A DNA stretch of 64,000 nt from Burkholderia cenocepacia (GCF_900446215.1 NZ_UAQZ01000014.1:434001-498000), one strand, 5' to 3'; shown: positions 34,747 to 47,092, numbered from the stretch's first letter. A program made the numbers and translations. The notes: generated by a model from the letters alone, not told the origin.

Positions 34747-36102
34747 TCAGGTCGTCGCCGCCCGCACCGCGTCGGCGATCGTCTCCGCATGGCGCACCGC
34801 GTCGGCCGCCTGCTGCGCCTCGACCATCACGCGCAGCACGGGCTCCGTGCCCGATGCGCGGATCAGCACGCGGCCGCTGCCGGCAAGCGCGGCTTCGGCT
34901 GCGTCGATCGCCGCGCGAATCGACGCGCTGCCCTTCCAGTCGGCGCCCGGTTTCATCCGCACGTTGATCAGCTTCTGCGGGAACAGCGTGACGCCGTCGA
35001 GCATCTGCGCGAGCGTACGGCCGCTGCGCTTCAGCGCGGCCAGCACCAGCAGCGCCGACACGATGCCGTCGCCGGTCGAATGCCGGTCGAGCGACAGGAT
35101 GTGGCCCGACCCTTCCGCGCCGAGCTGCCAGCCATGCTCGCGCAACTGCTCGAGCACGTAGCGGTCGCCAACCGCCGCACGGACGAACTTCACGCCCTCG
35201 CGCTGCAGCGCGACTTCGACGGCGAGGTTGGTCATCAGCGTGCCGACCGCGCCTTCGACCTTGCCGTCGGTGACGATCCGGTCCTTCACCAGCACGTAGA
35301 GCAGCTCGTCACCGTTGTACAGGCGGCCGGCCGCGTCGACGACCTGCAGGCGATCGGCGTCGCCGTCGAGCGCGATGCCGAGATCGGCGTGGTTCGCCCG
35401 CACCGCGCGCACCAGCGCGTCGGGCGCGGTCGCGCCGACGCCGTCGTTGATGTTGAAGCCGTTCGGCGCGACGCCGATCGGAATGACGTCCGCGCCGAGT
35501 TCGTGGAACACGTGCGGCGCGATCTGGTACGCGGCGCCGTGCGCGCAATCGATCACGAGCTTCAGTCCGCGCAGGTTGAACGCGGCCGGGAACGTGCTCT
35601 TGCAGAATTCGATGTAGCGGCCGGCTGCGTCGTCGAGGCGGCGCGCCTTGCCGAGCCCGTCGGATGCCGCGCATTCGAGCGGCTTCTCGAGCCACGCTTC
35701 GATCGCGGCTTCGGTGTCGTCGGGCAGCTTGTTGCCGTCAGCCGAGAAAAACTTGATCCCGTTGTCGTGATACGGGTTGTGCGACGCGCTGATCACGACA
35801 CCGGCCGACAGGCGCAGCGCACGCGTCAGGTACGCGACGCCGGGCGTCGGCATCGGGCCGGCCAGCATCACGTCGACGCCGGCTGCCGAGAAGCCGGCCT
35901 CGAGCGCGGCTTCGAGCATGTAGCCCGACACGCGCGTGTCCTTGCCGATCAGCACGGTCGGACGCGAGCCTGCCGCGACGTCGGCCGAGCCGGCCAGTAC
36001 CTTGCCGGCCGCATAACCGAGACGCAATACGAAATCCGGCGTGATGGGCGCGTCGCCCACCGTGCCGCGAATACCGTCCGTGCCGAAATATCGACGTCCC
36101 AT
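34747..36102 (-). CDS. glmM: Phosphoglucosamine mutase GlmM
   Basis: A 451-residue alpha-D-phosphohexomutase that converts glucosamine-6-phosphate to glucosamine-1-phosphate for UDP-GlcNAc synthesis. It begins RRYFGTDGIRGTVG. The active-site phosphoserine is Ser107 in ISASHNPYHDNG. The metal-binding loop is DGDADR near residue 245, and the C-terminal phosphate-binding loop is RASGTEPVLRVMVEA. Full length. It follows folP by 27 bp; folP-glmM linkage downstream of ftsH is conserved in proteobacteria. Confidence 0.97.
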   Translation of the reverse strand: MGRRYFGTDGIRGTVGDAPITPDFVLRLGYAAGKVLAGSADVAAGSRPTVLIGKDTRVSGYMLEAALEAGFSAAGVDVMLAGPMPTPGVAYLTRALRLSAGVVISASHNPYHDNGIKFFSADGNKLPDDTEAAIEAWLEKPLECAASDGLGKARRLDDAAGRYIEFCKSTFPAAFNLRGLKLVIDCAHGAAYQIAPHVFHELGADVIPIGVAPNGFNINDGVGATAPDALVRAVRANHADLGIALDGDADRLQVVDAAGRLYNGDELLYVLVKDRIVTDGKVEGAVGTLMTNLAVEVALQREGVKFVRAAVGDRYVLEQLREHGWQLGAEGSGHILSLDRHSTGDGIVSALLVLAALKRSGRTLAQMLDGVTLFPQKLINVRMKPGADWKGSASIRAAIDAAEAALAGSGRVLIRASGTEPVLRVMVEAQQAADAVRHAETIADAVRAATT

Positions 36103-36129
36103 GGGGTCCTTCCTCCTTCGTTTTCTGAC

Positions 36130-37023
36130 TTATCGTTGCCGCGCGGCTGCGCGCACGGCGTTCCAGACGCTGAGTGCATCGACCGTCGCCGCGACATCGT
36201 GCACGCGCACGATCGCGGCGCCACGCTCGACAGCGCACAACGCGGCCGCCACGCTCGCCGCGACGCGCTCGAGCGGCGGCTTGCCGCCGATCACCGCGCC
36301 GAGCATCGACTTGCGCGACATGCCCGCGAGAATCGGATAAGCGCGCCCGTCGGGCCGCGCGGGCGCCGTGTCCGGCAACGCGGCCAGCAGCGCATAGTTG
36401 TCGTCGACGACCGCCTTGCCGAACCCGAAGCCGGGATCGACGCAGATGCGCTCCGCCGCCACGCCGGCGTCGCGCAACGCCTGCGCGCGCGCGGCGAGAA
36501 AATCGCGCACGTCGGTCACGACGTCGCCGTAGTCGGGCTCGCCAACCTGCATCGTCTGCGGCTCGCCGAGCATGTGCATCGCGCACAGGCCGCTGTTGCC
36601 GTCGCGCACCGCGTCGATCGCGCCCGGTTGGCGGAACCCCCAGATGTCGTTGATCAGGTCCGCGCCGGCGGCCAGCGCCGCGCGCATCACGGCCGGCTTG
36701 TAGGTATCGATCGACAGCGGCACGTTCAGCGGCCGCAGCGCCTCCACGAGCGGGATCACGCGCGCGAGCTCTTCGTCGAGCGGCACGGGCGGCGCACCGG
36801 GGCGCGTCGATTCGCCGCCGATATCGAGCAGGTCGGCGCCTTCGGCAATCATCCGCTCGGCCCGGCGCAGCGCATCGTCGCGCGCGAGGAAGCGGCCGCC
36901 GTCGGAGAACGAATCGGGCGTGGCGTTGAGGATGCCCATCACGAGCGGGCGTTCGAACGTCAGTTCGAAGCGGCCGCACTGGAGCGGCGCGGGAAGGAAC
37001 GGGGACACTGCGGAGTCGGACAC
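36130..37023 (-). CDS. folP: Dihydropteroate synthase FolP
   Basis: A protein of about 297 residues that condenses p-aminobenzoate with pterin pyrophosphate in folate synthesis, the sulphonamide target. Motifs: VMGILNATPDSFSDGG near the N-terminus, LLDIGGESTRPGA, LINDIWGF, and DPGFGFGKAVVDDN, with ILAGMSRKSMLG later. The start is uncertain: GTG 37023 is used because the open frame above it runs through the ftsH terminator hairpin (37047-37079). A later in-frame GTG at about 37005 is also possible. No good ribosome binding site is seen for either. Confidence 0.93.
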   Translation of the reverse strand: MSDSAVSPFLPAPLQCGRFELTFERPLVMGILNATPDSFSDGGRFLARDDALRRAERMIAEGADLLDIGGESTRPGAPPVPLDEELARVIPLVEALRPLNVPLSIDTYKPAVMRAALAAGADLINDIWGFRQPGAIDAVRDGNSGLCAMHMLGEPQTMQVGEPDYGDVVTDVRDFLAARAQALRDAGVAAERICVDPGFGFGKAVVDDNYALLAALPDTAPARPDGRAYPILAGMSRKSMLGAVIGGKPPLERVAASVAAALCAVERGAAIVRVHDVAATVDALSVWNAVRAAARQR

Positions 37024-37046
37024 GAGCAACGGATGTGGATGAATGC

Positions 37047-37079
37047 AAAACGGGCCGGTGTGAAGCCACACCAGCCCGT
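37047..37079 (-). terminator. Rho-independent terminator after ftsH
   Basis: On the minus strand, CGGGCTGGTGTGG pairs with CACACCGGCCCG around a tiny loop and is followed by TTTT. It begins about 20 bp after the ftsH stop and lies before the folP start, so folP needs read-through or its own promoter. Confidence 0.85.
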
Positions 37080-37099
37080 GAACGGCGTTAAAGCGGAGA

Positions 37100-38998
37100 T
37101 TATGCCGCCGGCGTGGCCGGCGCCGGCGCGTTGCCGGGTTTCACCTCGGCGCTGCTGCCGCCGCCCGACGAATCGCCGCCGACAGCCGGCGAACTCTTCG
37201 GCGAGCGCGGCGGACGGCCTTCCATGATGTCGTTGATCTGATCGGCGTCGATCGTCTCCCACTCCATCAGTGCGGCCGTCATCGCTTCGACCTTGTCGCG
37301 GTTCTCTTCGAGCAGGCGGCGCGCGAGGCCGTACTGTTCGTCGAGCACGCGGCGGATTTCCGAGTCGACCTTCTGCTGCGTCGCTTCCGAGATCGTGCGC
37401 GTGAAGCCCCGGCCAAACGGCGACGCATCGTTCTCGTCGTCGACATAGACCATCGGCCCGAGCGCGTCGGTCATGCCGAACCGGGCGACCATTGCACGCG
37501 CCGTCTGCGTGGCCTTGTTGAAGTCGTCCGATGCGCCGGTGCTGACCAGGTTCATGAACAGCTCTTCGGCCACCCGGCCACCGAACAGGATCGCGAGGCG
37601 GTCCAGCAGGTAATCCTTCGAATACGTCTCGTTGTCATGCTCCGGCAACTGCCACGTGACGCCCAGCGCGCGACCGCGCGGGATGATCGTGACCTTGTGC
37701 ACCGGGTCGGCCTTCGGCAGCAGCTTCGCGATCACCGCGTGGCCCGACTCGTGATAGGCGGTTGCGCGCTTCGCTTCCTCGCGGATCACGGCCGACTTGC
37801 GCTCCGGACCCATGAAGATCTTGTCCTTCGCGTCCTCGAAGTCCTGCATCTCGACGATGCGCTTGCCACGACGTGCGGCGAACAGCGCGGCCTCGTTCAC
37901 GAGGTTCGCGAGATCGGCGCCCGAGAAGCCCGGCGTGCCGCGTGCGATGACTGCCGCGTCGACGTCGTTCGCGATCGGCACCTTGCGCAGGTGCACGCGC
38001 ATGATTTGCTCGCGACCGCGGATATCCGGCAGGCCGACATAGACCTGGCGGTCGAAACGGCCCGGACGCAGCAGCGCCTTGTCGAGCACGTCGGAACGGT
38101 TGGTGGCGGCGATCACGATCACGCCGGAATTCGCCTCGAAGCCGTCCATCTCGACGAGCATCTGGTTCAGCGTCTGCTCGCGCTCGTCGTTGCCGCCGCC
38201 CATGCCGGCGCCGCGATGACGGCCGACCGCGTCGATTTCGTCGATGAACACGATGCACGGCGCATGCTTCTTCGCCTGCTCGAACATGTCGCGCACACGG
38301 GCCGCGCCGACACCGACGAACATTTCGACGAAGTCCGAACCCGAGATGCTGAAGAACGGCACCTTCGCTTCACCCGCGATCGCGCGGGCAAGCAGCGTCT
38401 TGCCGGTACCCGGAGGGCCGACCAGCAGCACGCCGCGCGGAATGCGACCGCCCAGTTTCTGGAATTTCTGCGGATCGCGCAGGAAGTCGACGAGCTCGGA
38501 CACTTCTTCCTTCGCTTCGTCGCAGCCCGCGACGTCGGAGAAGTTCACCGCGTTGTTGTTTTCGTCGATCAGCCGCGCACGCGATTTCCCGAACGAGAAT
38601 GCGCCGCCTTTGCCGCCCCCCTGCATCTGCCTCATCATGTAGAACCAGAACACGATGATCAGGATCGTCGGCCCGAGGTAGTACAGCGCGGACATCAGCG
38701 CGTTCGGCTCGTCGTCAGCCTTGCCGCTGACCTGCACGCCGTACTTCATCAGATCGCCGACCATCCAGATGTCGCCGGGCGACACGATCTGGTATTTCTG
38801 GCCATCAGCCGGAGTGACGGTGAGGTTGCGCCCCTGAACGATGACGTTCTTGACCTTGCCGTTCTTGGCGTCGTCCATGAACTGCGAATAGGACACGCCT
38901 TCCTGGACGCGGGGCTTGTCGAACTGCTTGAACACCGTAAACAGCACCAGTGCGATCACCAGCCACACCGCTGCCTTCGAAAACATATTGTTGTTCAA
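37100..38998 (-). CDS. ftsH: ATP-dependent zinc metalloprotease FtsH
   Basis: The 632-residue membrane AAA+ protease degrades misfolded membrane proteins and regulators such as LpxC. Membrane helices lie at residues 9-25 and about 108-121, with a periplasmic loop between. Walker A is GPPGTGKT (194-201), Walker B FIDEIDA (251-257), pore motif FVGV, second region of homology RPGRFDRQ, and the zinc site HESGH (416-420). The C-terminal tail is Pro/Ser/Ala-rich. It lies between rlmE and folP, the standard order. Confidence 0.97.
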   Translation of the reverse strand: MNNNMFSKAAVWLVIALVLFTVFKQFDKPRVQEGVSYSQFMDDAKNGKVKNVIVQGRNLTVTPADGQKYQIVSPGDIWMVGDLMKYGVQVSGKADDEPNALMSALYYLGPTILIIVFWFYMMRQMQGGGKGGAFSFGKSRARLIDENNNAVNFSDVAGCDEAKEEVSELVDFLRDPQKFQKLGGRIPRGVLLVGPPGTGKTLLARAIAGEAKVPFFSISGSDFVEMFVGVGAARVRDMFEQAKKHAPCIVFIDEIDAVGRHRGAGMGGGNDEREQTLNQMLVEMDGFEANSGVIVIAATNRSDVLDKALLRPGRFDRQVYVGLPDIRGREQIMRVHLRKVPIANDVDAAVIARGTPGFSGADLANLVNEAALFAARRGKRIVEMQDFEDAKDKIFMGPERKSAVIREEAKRATAYHESGHAVIAKLLPKADPVHKVTIIPRGRALGVTWQLPEHDNETYSKDYLLDRLAILFGGRVAEELFMNLVSTGASDDFNKATQTARAMVARFGMTDALGPMVYVDDENDASPFGRGFTRTISEATQQKVDSEIRRVLDEQYGLARRLLEENRDKVEAMTAALMEWETIDADQINDIMEGRPPRSPKSSPAVGGDSSGGGSSAEVKPGNAPAPATPAA

Positions 38999-39164
38999 AG
39001 CACCACTCCTTCACTCGTAGACGAGCGCCTACATTTTCCTTGCGGCGCCCCTCGGTCATTCTAATCCAGTCCGACCACCCCCGCCATAAGCATTGACAAC
39101 CGGGGCGATAGCGCTTCGCTTGTCTGGCAAGGGCCGGAGCCCGTTTGCGGCACCGCACTCCGCA

Positions 39165-39827
39165 TCAGCGCGGATGCTTCAGCTGCCGACCCAAAATGAA
39201 CGTTTCGGACGATTTGTCGCGGGATGCCTTGGGCTTGCGCGGCGCGACAACCTTAAACTGCTGTTTGAATTTCTCGACGATCTGGCTGTAGCCGCTGCCG
39301 TGAAAGCACTTCACGAGCAGCGCACCGTCCGGCTTCAGATGGTTCTGCGCGAATTCGAGCGCCAGATCGCAGAGATGCTCGATGCGCGCCGCGTCCGCCG
39401 AGGCCACGCCAGAGAGGTTGGGGGCCATGTCGGAAATAACAAGGTCCACCGCGCGGCCTTCGAGCACTTCTTCGAGCTGGTGAAGGACGTCGTCCTCGCG
39501 GAAATCGCCCTGCAGGAAGTGGACGTCGGCGATCGGCTCCATCGGCAGGATGTCGAGCGCAACGATCGTGCCGTCGATGCCGCCTTCGCGCTCCGCGTCG
39601 CGCTTCTTGCCCTGCGCGAGCTTGTTGCGGGCATACTGGCTCCAGCTGCCCGGCGTGGCGCCGAGATCGACGATCACCTGGCCCGGACGGATCAGCTTGT
39701 CCTGCTCGTCGATTTCCTTCAGCTTGTACGCGGCGCGCGCGCGATAGCCCTCCCGCTGCGCCATTTTGACGTACGGGTCGTTGATGTGGTCGTGCAGCCA
39801 GTGCTGGTTGAAGCGGTTTTTTGCCAT
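39165..39827 (-). CDS. rlmE: 23S rRNA (uridine-2'-O-)-methyltransferase RlmE
   Basis: A 220-residue FtsJ/RrmJ methyltransferase that modifies U2552 of 23S rRNA. The K-D-K-E catalytic set is recognisable: RARAAYKLKEID near residue 30, the SAM motif VIVDLGATPGSWSQYA, LVISDMAPNLSG, and GALLVKCFHGSGY. The C-terminus ends in a basic tail. It is directly upstream of ftsH, as in most proteobacteria, and divergent from yhbY across 193 bp. Confidence 0.96.
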   Translation of the reverse strand: MAKNRFNQHWLHDHINDPYVKMAQREGYRARAAYKLKEIDEQDKLIRPGQVIVDLGATPGSWSQYARNKLAQGKKRDAEREGGIDGTIVALDILPMEPIADVHFLQGDFREDDVLHQLEEVLEGRAVDLVISDMAPNLSGVASADAARIEHLCDLALEFAQNHLKPDGALLVKCFHGSGYSQIVEKFKQQFKVVAPRKPKASRDKSSETFILGRQLKHPR

Positions 39828-40020
39828 TCGAGAGAGAGATTGCTGCCAATTGCTTCGTGAAGCCGCGCTTTTAGCGGATAATACGCGTCTTCTTCGCGCG
39901 GCTGCGGCCCCTTTTCAGGCCCAAGCCGCGATTTTACGTGGTTTCGGCGCACGGCTGACGCGGTAACGTCCCGCGATCGCTTTTCAGCCAGCGCGCCCTT
40001 ATTTAGATTTCGACATTTCC

Positions 40021-40548
40021 ATGCCCGCCCTTTCGCTTTCTCCCGCCGAGCGCTCCGCGCTGCGCTCCCAGGCCCATGCGCTCAAGCCCGTCGTGCTGAT
40101 CGGCGCCGAAGGGCTGACCGACGCCGTGCTGAAGGAAATCAAGGTGCACCTCGATGCGCACCAGCTGATCAAGATCCGCGTGTTCGGCGACGAGCGCGAC
40201 ACGCGCATCGCGATCTACGACGAGATCTGCGACCGCCTGAACGCGGCGCCGATTCAACACATCGGCAAGCTGCTGGTGATCTGGAAGCCCGAGGCCGCGG
40301 TTGCGGCGCCGGCCCGCGGCCGTCGTGCCGGTGCGCTGCCGAGCGCGGCAGAAGCCGCGGACGACAAGAAAGGCCGTGCGCCGCGCACCGTCAAGGTCGT
40401 CAAGGTGTCGCCGAACGCGAGCCCCGTGCGCCGTCCGCGGCCGGTCAAGGTCACGGTGCGCGGCAACGAACGCGTGACGGCAGGCGGTACCGTGAAGCGC
40501 GCGAAAAAGCGCCAGGCCAGCACCAAGCGGCCGTTCCAAGACAAGTAA
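40021..40548 (+). CDS. yhbY: YhbY-family CRM-domain RNA-binding protein
   Basis: A 175-residue protein whose first 95 residues are the CRM domain: LSPAERSALRSQAHALKPVVLIGAEGLTDAV, then KEIKVHLDAHQLIKIRVFG, then HIGKLLVIWKP. The GxxG-type loop binds RNA. YhbY associates with pre-50S ribosomal subunits. The 80-residue basic tail, rich in Lys, Arg and Pro, is an extension not found in the short E. coli protein. It starts at ATG 40021, divergent from rlmE. Confidence 0.92.
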   Translation: MPALSLSPAERSALRSQAHALKPVVLIGAEGLTDAVLKEIKVHLDAHQLIKIRVFGDERDTRIAIYDEICDRLNAAPIQHIGKLLVIWKPEAAVAAPARGRRAGALPSAAEAADDKKGRAPRTVKVVKVSPNASPVRRPRPVKVTVRGNERVTAGGTVKRAKKRQASTKRPFQDK

Positions 40549-40555
40549 CGCGCCG

Positions 40556-40616
40556 GTGCGGCACGGATTGCCGTGCCGCCCTGCCCCGTCGTTGCGCAAC
40601 GCGCAGCGACGGGCGT
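40556..40616. terminator. Paired hairpins between yhbY and the DUF4149 gene
   Basis: Two inverted repeats sit between converging genes: GCGGCACGG with CCGTGCCGC (around 40559-40580), and CCCGTCG with CGACGGG (about 40586-40614). Neither has a long T-run, so they are weak candidates for shared termination. Confidence 0.5.
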
Positions 40617-41075
40617 TCAGGCGTCGCGCGCCGGCAGACGCCAGATCAGCATCAGCCCCAGCACGCTTTCGACGAGATAGAACACGCTCGAGACGCCGTG
40701 CAGCATCCCGAAGCGGCTCGCATACGGCGAATTCGCGATATCGGTGCCCGCATCCATCGCGGCCACGCGCAGCGCGTTCATGAACGGCTGCAGCGCAAAA
40801 TACCCGACCAGCACGCATACGACCATCGCGCCGACGATCCAGCGCACGCGGCGATACTCGCTGCTGCCGCGCCGCACCTGCTGATTCGACAGCGCGAGCA
40901 ACAGGACGCCGCACACGACGCCGAGGATCGCCTCGATACGGAACAGCTGGGCGGCGACCGAACCGGCCGTCATCCGCTCCAGCGTCTTGAACAATACGGG
41001 CGCGACCGCATACCCGATCGTCAGCAGGCTGCCGACCCACACGGCCGACAGCAGACGGAACACGCGATGCGGCAT
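40617..41075 (-). CDS. DUF4149 membrane protein
   Basis: A 152-residue integral membrane protein with four helices (about residues 6-25, 45-65, 75-95 and 125-148). The pattern fits DUF4149: LLSAVWVGSLLTIGYAVAPVLFKTL near the start and a C-terminal GVSSVFYLVESVLGLMLIW. The function is not established. ATG 41075 is used; a GTG at 41078 is the codon before. It lies 14 bp after greA and is probably co-transcribed with it. Confidence 0.85.
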   Translation of the reverse strand: MPHRVFRLLSAVWVGSLLTIGYAVAPVLFKTLERMTAGSVAAQLFRIEAILGVVCGVLLLALSNQQVRRGSSEYRRVRWIVGAMVVCVLVGYFALQPFMNALRVAAMDAGTDIANSPYASRFGMLHGVSSVFYLVESVLGLMLIWRLPARDA

Positions 41076-41089
41076 CACGTCGCCCCGCT

Positions 41090-41566
41090 TCAGATGTAGC
41101 TGACCGAGATGATTTCGTACTCGCGCACGCCGCTCGGCGCCTGCACGGCCGCGACGTCGCCTTCGGACTTGCCGATCAGCGCACGCGCGATCGGCGAGCT
41201 GACCGAGATCAGGCCGTGATCGATATCGGCTTCGTCGTCGCCGACGATCTGGTACTTGACGGTGTCGCCCGACTCGAGATCCTCGAGTTCGACCGTCGCG
41301 GCGAACACCACGCGGCCATCGGCGTCGAGCACCGTGGGATCGATGATTTGCGCGGCGGACAGCTTGGATTCGAGTTCCGCGATGCGGCCCTCGATAAAGC
41401 CCTGCTTTTCCTTCGCTGCGTCGTATTCGGCGTTTTCGGACAGATCGCCCTGTGCGCGGGCCTCCGCGATCGCGTTGATCACGGCCGGCCGCTCGACGGA
41501 CTTGAGGCGCTGCAATTCATCGCGCAGTTGCTCCGCGCCACGCTTTGTCAACGGAATGGTGCTCAT
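41090..41566 (-). CDS. greA: Transcription elongation factor GreA
   Basis: A 158-residue factor that stimulates cleavage of backtracked RNA by RNA polymerase. It has the N-terminal coiled coil (PLTKRGAEQLRDELQRLKSVERPAV) with acidic tip residues in ARAQGDLSENAEYDAAKEKQ. The C-terminal FKBP-like domain includes YQIVGDDEADIDHGLISVSSPIARALIGK. Full length. It follows carB, a conserved order, but a terminator-like structure lies between them. Confidence 0.96.
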   Translation of the reverse strand: MSTIPLTKRGAEQLRDELQRLKSVERPAVINAIAEARAQGDLSENAEYDAAKEKQGFIEGRIAELESKLSAAQIIDPTVLDADGRVVFAATVELEDLESGDTVKYQIVGDDEADIDHGLISVSSPIARALIGKSEGDVAAVQAPSGVREYEIISVSYI

Positions 41567-41591
41567 AAACGGCTCAATCGCTAAAAACGGC

Positions 41592-41655
41592 TATAAAAAA
41601 AATCACCGCGATTAAGCGCGCTTCCGATGCACTGGAAACACCGCCTAATCGCGGC
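41592..41655 (-). terminator. Probable carB terminator
   Basis: On the minus strand, CCGCGATTA pairs with TAATCGCGG across a loop of about 30 bases, followed by TGATTTTTTTT. It lies about 30 bp after the carB stop and upstream of greA. Confidence 0.7.
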
Positions 41656-41684
41656 ACGTGTTGCTTCGACAGGTAACTGACCGC

Positions 41685-44939
<3,255 letters not shown>

Positions 44940-44988
44940 GGCTTGTGAATTCAATAAGTAATCGTTGTCGTGGGTCGGCCGGCGGCGC

Positions 44989-45648
44989 TCAGCTCATGGT
45001 CGCGAGCGCCAGCTTCACCGAGAAACCGATGAACAGGCCGCCCACGCTGCTCGCCGCGCCTGCCGCGAGCTTGCGGCGGCGGCGGAAATGCTCGGCGAGC
45101 CGCGCGCCCGCGAAGATCAGCGTGCTCAGGTACAGGAAGCTCGCGCATTGCGCGATTGCCCCGAGCACGACGAACGACAGCGCGGGATGCGGGAATGCCG
45201 GGTCGACGAACTGGATGAAGAACGAGATGAAGAACAGGATCGCCTTCGGATTCAGCAGGCTCACGATCAGCGCCTTGCGGAACGGACGTTCGCCGTCCAC
45301 CGCCTGCGGCGCATCGACCGGTGCATCGCCGCGCGCGCGCAGCTTGCTCCACGCGCTGCGCAGCATCCCGGTGCCGATGTACAGCAAGTACGCGGCGCCG
45401 CCGTACTTGACGACGGAGAACAGCAGCGGGTTCGCCTTCAGCAGCGACGCGACGCCCGCGGCGGACAGCACCATCAGCACCGTATCGCCGACGAACACGC
45501 CGCAGGCCGCGCGATAGCCGGCCTTCACGCCGCGCTGCGCGGCGAGCGACAGCACGTACATCGAGTTCGGCCCCGGCAGCAGGATGATGAAGATCACGCC
45601 GAACACGTAGGTCCAGATATCCGTGATGCCGAGTGCGTGGCCGAACAT
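44989..45648 (-). CDS. LysE-family amino-acid exporter (LeuE-like)
   Basis: A 219-residue membrane protein with six helices. Family signature near the N-terminus: VIFIILLPGPNSMYVLSLAAQRGVKAGYRAACGVFVGDTVLM. A second conserved stretch is FRKALIVSLLNPKAILFFISFFIQFVDP. It resembles LeuE, which exports leucine and other neutral amino acids. It lies between carA (36 bp upstream) and carB (49 bp downstream) in the same direction, so it is probably co-transcribed with both. The substrate is not predictable. Confidence 0.88.
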   Translation of the reverse strand: MFGHALGITDIWTYVFGVIFIILLPGPNSMYVLSLAAQRGVKAGYRAACGVFVGDTVLMVLSAAGVASLLKANPLLFSVVKYGGAAYLLYIGTGMLRSAWSKLRARGDAPVDAPQAVDGERPFRKALIVSLLNPKAILFFISFFIQFVDPAFPHPALSFVVLGAIAQCASFLYLSTLIFAGARLAEHFRRRRKLAAGAASSVGGLFIGFSVKLALATMS

Positions 45649-45684
45649 GATGTGAATCTCCCGTCCTTCGGTTGCGTCAGTGAC

Positions 45685-46830
45685 TTAGGCGTTGCGCTGC
45701 TTCGCCGCATCCATCAGCGCGGTGAAACGGTCGAACAGGTAGCCGATGTCGTGCGGGCCAGGCGACGCTTCCGGGTGGCCCTGGAAGCAGAACGCCGGCT
45801 TGTCGGTCAGCTCGAAACCCTGCAGCGTGCCGTCGAACAGCGACACGTGGGTCACGCGCGCATTGGCCGGCAGCGAATCGGCGTCCACCGCGAAGCCGTG
45901 GTTCTGCGACGTGATCACGACCCGGCCGTCGCCGAGGTCCTTCACCGGATGGTTCGCGCCGTGGTGGCCCGTCTTCATCTTGAGCGTCTTCGCGCCGACC
46001 GCGAGGCCCATGATCTGGTGGCCGAGGCAGATGCCGAAGGTCGGCACGCCGCGCTCGATGAATGCCTTCGTGGCCGCGATCGCGTAATCGCACGGCTCCG
46101 GATCGCCGGGGCCGTTCGACAGGAACACGCCGTCCGGATTCAGCGCGAGCGCATCTTCCGCGCTCGCCTGCGCCGGCAGCACCGTCACATGGCAGCCGCG
46201 CTCGGCCAGCATGCGCAGGATGTTGTACTTGACGCCGAAGTCGTACGCGACGACGCGGTACTTCGGCGCTTCCTGCATGCCGTAGCCGCCTTCGAGACGC
46301 CATTCCGTCTGCTTCCACTCGAACGGCTTGGTGGTCGACACGACCTTCGCGAGATCCATGCCGGCGAGGCCCGGGAACGAGCGCGCCAGCTCGATCGCCT
46401 TCGCTTCGTCGTCGGAGCCCGTCAGGATGCAGCCGTTCTGCGCGCCCTTGTCGCGCAGGATGCGGGTCAGCTTGCGGGTATCGATGCCGGCGATCGCGAC
46501 GACGCCTTCGTCGCGCAGGTAGTCGCCGAGCGTGCGGTCCATGCGGAAGTTCGATGCGAGCGTCGGCAGATCGCGGATGATCAGGCCGGCGGCATGGACT
46601 TTCGTGGCTTCGACGTCCTCGGCGTTGACGCCGACGTTGCCGATATGCGGATAGGTGAGCGTGACGATCTGGCGCGAGTAGCTCGGATCAGTCAGGATTT
46701 CCTGATAGCCGGTGATCGCGGTATTGAACACGACTTCGCCGATCGTATGGCCTTCGGCCCCGATCGAATAACCACGAAAGACCGTGCCGTCGGCGAGTGC
46801 AAGCAAGGCGGGAGAAAAAGACGGCAACAC
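45685..46830 (-). CDS. carA: Carbamoyl-phosphate synthase small subunit CarA
   Basis: A 381-residue glutaminase subunit that feeds ammonia to CarB. The N-terminal domain contains ALLALADGTVFRGYSIG and FNTAITGYQEILTDPSYS. The C-terminal class I GATase has the nucleophile Cys in FGICLGHQIMGLA and the His/Glu pair in FCFQGHPEASPGPHD. The start is GTG 46830, with AAGGAG about six bases upstream; the longer frame lacks any signal. A 240-nt leader precedes it, with a good promoter at 47063-47092. Confidence 0.96.
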   Translation of the reverse strand: MLPSFSPALLALADGTVFRGYSIGAEGHTIGEVVFNTAITGYQEILTDPSYSRQIVTLTYPHIGNVGVNAEDVEATKVHAAGLIIRDLPTLASNFRMDRTLGDYLRDEGVVAIAGIDTRKLTRILRDKGAQNGCILTGSDDEAKAIELARSFPGLAGMDLAKVVSTTKPFEWKQTEWRLEGGYGMQEAPKYRVVAYDFGVKYNILRMLAERGCHVTVLPAQASAEDALALNPDGVFLSNGPGDPEPCDYAIAATKAFIERGVPTFGICLGHQIMGLAVGAKTLKMKTGHHGANHPVKDLGDGRVVITSQNHGFAVDADSLPANARVTHVSLFDGTLQGFELTDKPAFCFQGHPEASPGPHDIGYLFDRFTALMDAAKQRNA

Positions 46831-47062
46831 GGGAGGCTCCTTGGGGAACACCCTGCTGCCGACCTGTTTACCCTGCCGCGCGAGCGCCGCGCTGCGTGGG
46901 CGCGCGTGGTCGCTAGCTGGACGCGGCCTGCGTTGTCGAGACGCGAACCCGGCGCGTGGCGCACGAGGCTTCGCGGCATCGCCCGGCAGGCGGCGTGCGG
47001 CGGATGAACGGGATGAATGAGGTAGGCGCTAGGGTGCGAGGTTGATCAGCACAAACTTTCAA

Positions 47063-47092
47063 ATTATAGCCTGAAAATGGGCCTATCTTCAA
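47063..47092 (-). promoter_or_regulatory. Sigma-70 type promoter for carA
   Basis: On the minus strand, a perfect -10 TATAAT (47063-47068) lies 18 bp after a TTGAAG -35 (47087-47092). Transcription would start about 230 bp before the carA GTG. The leader between has no recognised riboswitch and no convincing gene. It could carry pyrimidine- or arginine-responsive control, but no specific operator was identified. Confidence 0.75.

Noticed and set aside
34516..37227. A 903-codon plus-strand frame over glmM and folP
   Set aside because: Antisense shadow of two conserved genes; no domain and no start signal.
40586..40614. Hairpin CCCGTCG/CGACGGG as a strong terminator
   Set aside because: It lacks a T-run on either strand, so it was listed only as a weak candidate.
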